Below are positions 1 through 5,064 of a stretch of DNA of 5,064 bases, one piece after another (positions within the stretch are counted from its first letter, which is position 1; each line of letters begins with the position of its first letter). Made by a program: the position numbers and the translations under genes. Origin of the DNA: Nitrosomonadales bacterium (lineage in GTDB: Bacteria; Pseudomonadota; Gammaproteobacteria; Burkholderiales; Gallionellaceae). The notes beneath the pieces are model-generated. The model had not been told where the DNA came from and did not search any database. It saw only the letters and a program-made list of their open reading frames with translations. The stretch covers positions 1-5,064 of the forward strand of contig QJWF01000077.1 of the NCBI GenBank assembly GCA_003235435.1. The letters run 5' to 3'.

Positions 1-1191
<1,191 letters not shown>

Positions 1192-1221
1192 GAGCGCGAA
1201 TAGAAATATTGCAATTGTGGA

Positions 1222-1227
1222 ATTGTA
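1222..1227 (-). promoter_or_regulatory. Possible -10 element for queA
   Basis: On the minus strand this reads TACAAT, five of six matches to TATAAT, and would start transcription about 25 bases before the queA ATG. The region about 17 bp further upstream (ATGATG) is a poor -35 match. It sits inside the spacing of the divergent tRNA promoter, so the two promoters would overlap. This is a weak call from one hexamer. Confidence 0.25.
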
Positions 1228-1228
1228 G

Positions 1229-1257
1229 TTGATGTTGGCTATGGCATCATGGATAAT
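1229..1257 (+). promoter_or_regulatory. Sigma-70 promoter of tRNA-Leu
   Basis: A -35 hexamer TTGATG (1229-1234, four of six) and a -10 hexamer GATAAT (1252-1257, five of six) are separated by exactly 17 bp. Transcription would start near 1264, about five bases before the mature tRNA. The bases right after the -10 are GCGCCCCCC, a GC-rich discriminator. In E. coli such discriminators are typical of stable-RNA promoters under ppGpp (stringent) control; that this one is so controlled is inference. Position, spacing and context all fit. Confidence 0.75.
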
Positions 1258-1268
1258 GCGCCCCCCTA

Positions 1269-1355
1269 GCCGGGGTGATGGAACTGGTAGACGTGCCGGA
1301 CTCAAAATCCGGTGTTCGAGAGAACGTGGGGGTTCGAGTCCCCCCCCCGGCACCA
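1269..1355 (+). tRNA. tRNA-Leu, anticodon CAA
   Basis: This is an 87-nt class II tRNA, complete and with CCA encoded (1353-1355). The acceptor stem is GCCGGGG (1269-1275) with CCCCGGC (1345-1351), and the discriminator base is A1352. The anticodon stem CCGGA/TCCGG encloses the loop CTCAAAA, placing the anticodon CAA at 1303-1305, which reads UUG leucine codons. The long variable arm forms a stem GTTC/GAAC with a GAGA loop (1314-1325). The T-arm is GGGGG, TTCGAGT, CCCCC (1328-1344). Nine consecutive Cs (1340-1348) are accounted for as five T-stem plus four acceptor bases. Overall pattern and length match E. coli tRNA-Leu(CAA). A run of seven Ts (1360-1366) lies four bases after CCA, but no clear hairpin of its own precedes it, so termination there is only possible. 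Confidence 0.97.
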
Positions 1356-1373
1356 CGTGTTTTTTTCCATGAA

Positions 1374-1428
1374 TCGGTGTCAACCGAACAATTAAGCAGG
1401 GCGTTATGGGCATCGACACGCCAGTGTC
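1374..1428 (+). promoter_or_regulatory. Inverted repeats in the gap before the secreted-protein gene
   Basis: The 108-bp gap between tRNA-Leu and the next gene holds two short perfect inverted repeats. The first is TCGGT-GTCA-ACCGA (1374-1387) and the second is GACAC-GCCA-GTGTC (1415-1428). The pentamer GTGTC appears at 1377-1381 and 1424-1428, and its complement at 1415-1419. Neither hairpin is followed by a T-run, so they do not look like terminators. They could be operator half-sites for a regulator of the downstream gene. I found no convincing -35/-10 pair for that gene. Chance is a real alternative at this arm length. Confidence 0.3.
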
Positions 1429-1453
1429 TAAACCAATTTATCAATTAATGTTC

Positions 1454-1457
1454 GGAG
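1454..1457 (+). promoter_or_regulatory. Ribosome-binding site of the Lys/Ala-rich secreted protein gene
   Basis: GGAG lies six bases before the ATG at 1464. This is good spacing and supports both the start codon and the reality of this small gene. Confidence 0.7.
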
Positions 1458-1463
1458 TTCATA

Positions 1464-1763
1464 ATGACCAAACTGTTATCGGTACTGCTCGCTGCTTTCT
1501 TTGCTTCCGTTTCTTACTCGGCTTTAGCTGCTGACGAAGCGATGGCTCCAGCCAAAGCTGCTCCATCTACTTCGGCGGCTACACCTGATGCCAAGGCTGA
1601 TGCTGCAGCCGGTGAAAAAAAGTCCGGCAAGCGTATGAAGGTTAAAAAAACACATCTAGCCAAGGCTGATGCAACATCACCAGCAAAGAAATCCAAAAAG
1701 CACAGGAAAGCCAAGAAGACTGAAGGTGCTGAGACTGACACAGCTCCCGCTGCCGCAAAATAA
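1464..1763 (+). CDS. Small secreted Lys/Ala-rich protein, Asr-like in composition
   Basis: This is a 99-residue protein with a clear Sec signal peptide. It has a Lys at position 3, a hydrophobic core LLSVLLAAFFA (4-14) and an AxA cleavage site, ALA (20-22), before ADEA. The mature part is low in complexity and probably disordered: it is rich in Ala, Lys, Thr, Ser and Pro, with no Cys, Trp or aromatic residue. I count 17 Lys and 2 Arg against 9 acidic residues, so it is strongly basic. The Lys clusters lie at 52-62 and 75-85, between Ala/Pro-rich flanks. An AKADA motif occurs at 43-47 and 66-70. The plan (signal peptide, about 100 residues, Ala/Lys/Pro with some His) resembles the E. coli periplasmic acid-shock protein Asr. 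This may be only compositional convergence. A periplasmic or envelope role is inferred; function is unknown. It stands alone, with its own ribosome site and terminator. Confidence 0.85.
   Translation: MTKLLSVLLAAFFASVSYSALAADEAMAPAKAAPSTSAATPDAKADAAAGEKKSGKRMKVKKTHLAKADATSPAKKSKKHRKAKKTEGAETDTAPAAAK
1590..1672 (+). repeat. Direct repeat of 14 bp inside the secreted-protein gene
   Basis: GCCAAGGCTGATGC occurs exactly at 1590-1603 and 1659-1672, 69 bp (23 codons) apart and in the same frame. Both copies encode AKADA. This suggests internal duplication or slippage as the source of the low-complexity sequence. Confidence 0.7.
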
Positions 1764-1778
1764 GTTAACACGCACCAC

Positions 1779-1784
1779 TATAAT
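1779..1784 (+). promoter_or_regulatory. Perfect TATAAT hexamer, candidate -10 for nudJ
   Basis: TATAAT lies between the secreted-protein stop codon and the terminator stem. Transcription from it would begin near 1791, inside the 5' arm of the terminator. Such a transcript could not form the full hairpin and would read into nudJ. No good -35 is seen at 16-18 bp; TTAACA (1765-1770) is only 8 bp away. The downstream operon has no better promoter in sight. Weak to moderate. Confidence 0.3.
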
Positions 1785-1785
1785 G

Positions 1786-1814
1786 AGGCAGGGGTGACCC
1801 TGCCTTTTATTATT
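1786..1814 (+). terminator. Rho-independent terminator after the secreted-protein gene
   Basis: There is an eight-base-pair perfect stem, AGGCAGGG (1786-1793) with CCCTGCCT (1798-1805), closed by a GTGA loop (a GNRA tetraloop in RNA). A T-rich tract TTTTATTATT (1805-1814) follows. It lies 22 bases after the stop codon. It separates this gene from the nudJ-mnmA-purB operon. Confidence 0.9.
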
Positions 1815-1828
1815 CGTAGAATGCAAAC

Positions 1829-2267
1829 ATGATTTGGAAACCAAATGTCACTGTCGCCGCTGTAATCGAACGCGATGGAAAGTTCTTGCTGGTTGAGGAG
1901 GAAACATCGCAAGGTTTACGTTTCAATCAACCTGCTGGACATTTAGAGACTGCGGAATCACTGCAAGTTGCGGTAGCGCGCGAGGTACTGGAAGAGTCAG
2001 CTTACCACTTTGTCCCGCTAAATCTTCTCGGCATCTATCGTTGGCATTCTTCTGAATCGGACACTACTTATCTCCGTTTTGCCTTTTCCGGAAATATCAC
2101 CGGCCATGAACCTGACCGTCAATTGGATGCCGGCATCCTGCGGACCATCTGGTTGACTCCAAATGAAATCCGCGCTACACAAGCGTTCCACCGCAGTCCG
2201 TTGATCTTGCGCTGCATGGAAGATTATCTTGCGGGTAAACGTTATCCGCTCGATTTATTGGTGCACT

Positions 2268-2275
<8 letters not shown>
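1829..2275 (+). CDS. nudJ: Nudix hydrolase, NudJ family
   Basis: This 148-residue protein resembles E. coli NudJ (YmfB), a cytoplasmic phosphatase that hydrolyses nucleoside tri- and diphosphates and thiamine-type pyrophosphates. Shared stretches are [20 protein letters not shown] (5-24), NQPAGHLE (33-40) and RSPLI...GKRYPLDLL (122-144). The Nudix box runs from G37 to Y59, with REVLEES at 51-57 carrying the metal-binding glutamates E52, E55 and E56. The second-last box position is Ala58 where the consensus has Gly. The gene starts 14 bases after a terminator, with no strong ribosome site. Its stop codon overlaps the start of mnmA by 8 bases, as part of the conserved nudJ-mnmA pairing. The substrate here cannot be told from sequence. 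A role in sanitising nucleotides or HMP-pyrophosphate, as in E. coli, is inference. Confidence 0.93.
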
Positions 2276-4786
<2,511 letters not shown>

Positions 4787-4805
4787 TAACTCATTGATAA
4801 CCATG

Positions 4806-4846
4806 TAAAAATAATAATTTCTCAGCAATCAAATAGCTTTGCTCAG
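4806..4846 (-). terminator. Possible terminator of the minus-strand gene entering from the right
   Basis: On the minus strand, CTGAGCAA (4846-4839) pairs with TTGCTGAG (4828-4821) at seven of eight positions, with one G-G mismatch and a 10-base loop. It is followed by the A/T-rich tract AAATTATTATTTTT. The stem contains the stop codon of the right-hand gene. There is no T-run on the plus side, so it would not serve purB. Confidence 0.45.
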
Positions 4847-5064
4847 TACACGGTCGGTGGTGCTGCCCCATTGTGGTCGTCTATGATTGGATGCAGAGTG
4901 GTAGTGTTCGGCACGACATTCACGGCTCCTGTGTTCAGATCCTGAATAGCGCTATCCACTGCCGCACTCTCACTTACCGTCCCTGCTGTCTTCCCTCTAT
5001 CACCTTGTAACGCCGGCGAAGGCACGACTGTATAAATGTTGAGGTTCACTGGTTGCAACTGTGG
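4843..5064 (-). CDS. C-terminal fragment of an unrecognised protein, cut by window edge
   Basis: A reading frame open from the right edge gives 73 residues and ends in TGA at 4845-4843. I do not recognise it. It is rich in Thr, Val, Pro, Asn and Ala (for example TVVPSPALQG, NTGAVNVVPNTTTLHP, and the tail NGAAPPTVY). It has no Cys, no Trp and no membrane segment, a composition often seen in secreted or surface proteins. There is no in-frame ATG, so the true start probably lies outside the window. Support for a real gene comes from the open frame to the edge, the lack of any competing frame in this stretch, the convergent layout with purB, and a terminator-like hairpin at the stop. A chance open frame of this length cannot be excluded. 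Confidence 0.5.
   Translation of the reverse strand, partial: PQLQPVNLNIYTVVPSPALQGDRGKTAGTVSESAAVDSAIQDLNTGAVNVVPNTTTLHPIIDDHNGAAPPTVY

Noticed and set aside
1335..1374. tRNA-Leu 3' end as a phage or island attachment site
   Set aside because: No integrase, no repeated copy of the tRNA end and no foreign-looking genes in the window.
1192..1419. 76-codon upstream extension of the queA frame, to an ATG at 1419
   Set aside because: It translates the antisense of tRNA-Leu and its promoter. The family N-terminus starts at 1191.
1247..1444. 65-residue minus-strand frame across the tRNA-Leu gene
   Set aside because: It is a known type of spurious frame that arises from reading a tRNA gene backwards; no ribosome site or family likeness.
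1514..1771. 85-residue minus-strand frame opposite the secreted-protein gene
   Set aside because: The plus frame has a ribosome site, signal peptide and terminator; the minus frame has none and is a by-product of the Ala/Lys-rich codons.
1821..1832. Tiny frame ATG CAA ACA TGA overlapping the nudJ start, as a possible leader peptide
   Set aside because: Three codons with no ribosome site; expected by chance.

Overview
The window is an ordinary bacterial chromosomal segment made almost entirely of conserved housekeeping genes. The protein sequences and gene order fit a betaproteobacterium. The run nudJ-mnmA-purB is the gammaproteobacterial nudJ-mnmA-hflD-purB run without hflD. The queA-tgt pair is also in the usual proteobacterial order. 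Base composition looks moderate. A Nitrosomonadales/Gallionellaceae-like source is my guess from overall character, not something the sequence proves.

Left part, minus strand (1-1191): queA followed by the start of tgt. The two genes overlap by 4 bases (ATGA) and encode the last shared steps of queuosine biosynthesis on tRNA. tgt runs off the left edge. Divergent from queA is a complete class II tRNA-Leu(CAA) gene at 1269-1355, with CCA encoded. It has a good sigma-70 promoter (TTGATG, 17 bp, GATAAT) and a GC-rich discriminator of the kind linked to stringent control.

Middle (1356-1814): a 108-bp non-coding gap with small inverted repeats leads into a 99-residue secreted, Lys/Ala-rich, low-complexity protein. 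It resembles the E. coli acid-shock protein Asr in plan and composition. It ends at a strong intrinsic terminator with a GTGA loop.

Right part, plus strand (1829-4786): nudJ (Nudix hydrolase) overlaps mnmA (tRNA 2-thiouridylase) by 8 bases. purB (adenylosuccinate lyase) follows 38 bp later with its own ribosome-binding site. This looks like one operon. mnmA ends in a 21-bp in-frame tandem duplication that lengthens its C-terminal tail. Beyond purB, the C-terminal part of an unrecognised minus-strand gene enters from the right edge, with a plausible terminator over its stop codon.

Functionally, three of the recognised proteins (QueA, Tgt, MnmA) modify the wobble base of tRNAs and PurB makes purine nucleotides. 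None of the three is expected to act on the tRNA-Leu(CAA) encoded here. I see no mobile element, CRISPR array, toxin-antitoxin or defence system. The least ordinary items are the Asr-like protein, the duplicated MnmA tail, and the arrangement of a perfect TATAAT directly before a terminator stem.
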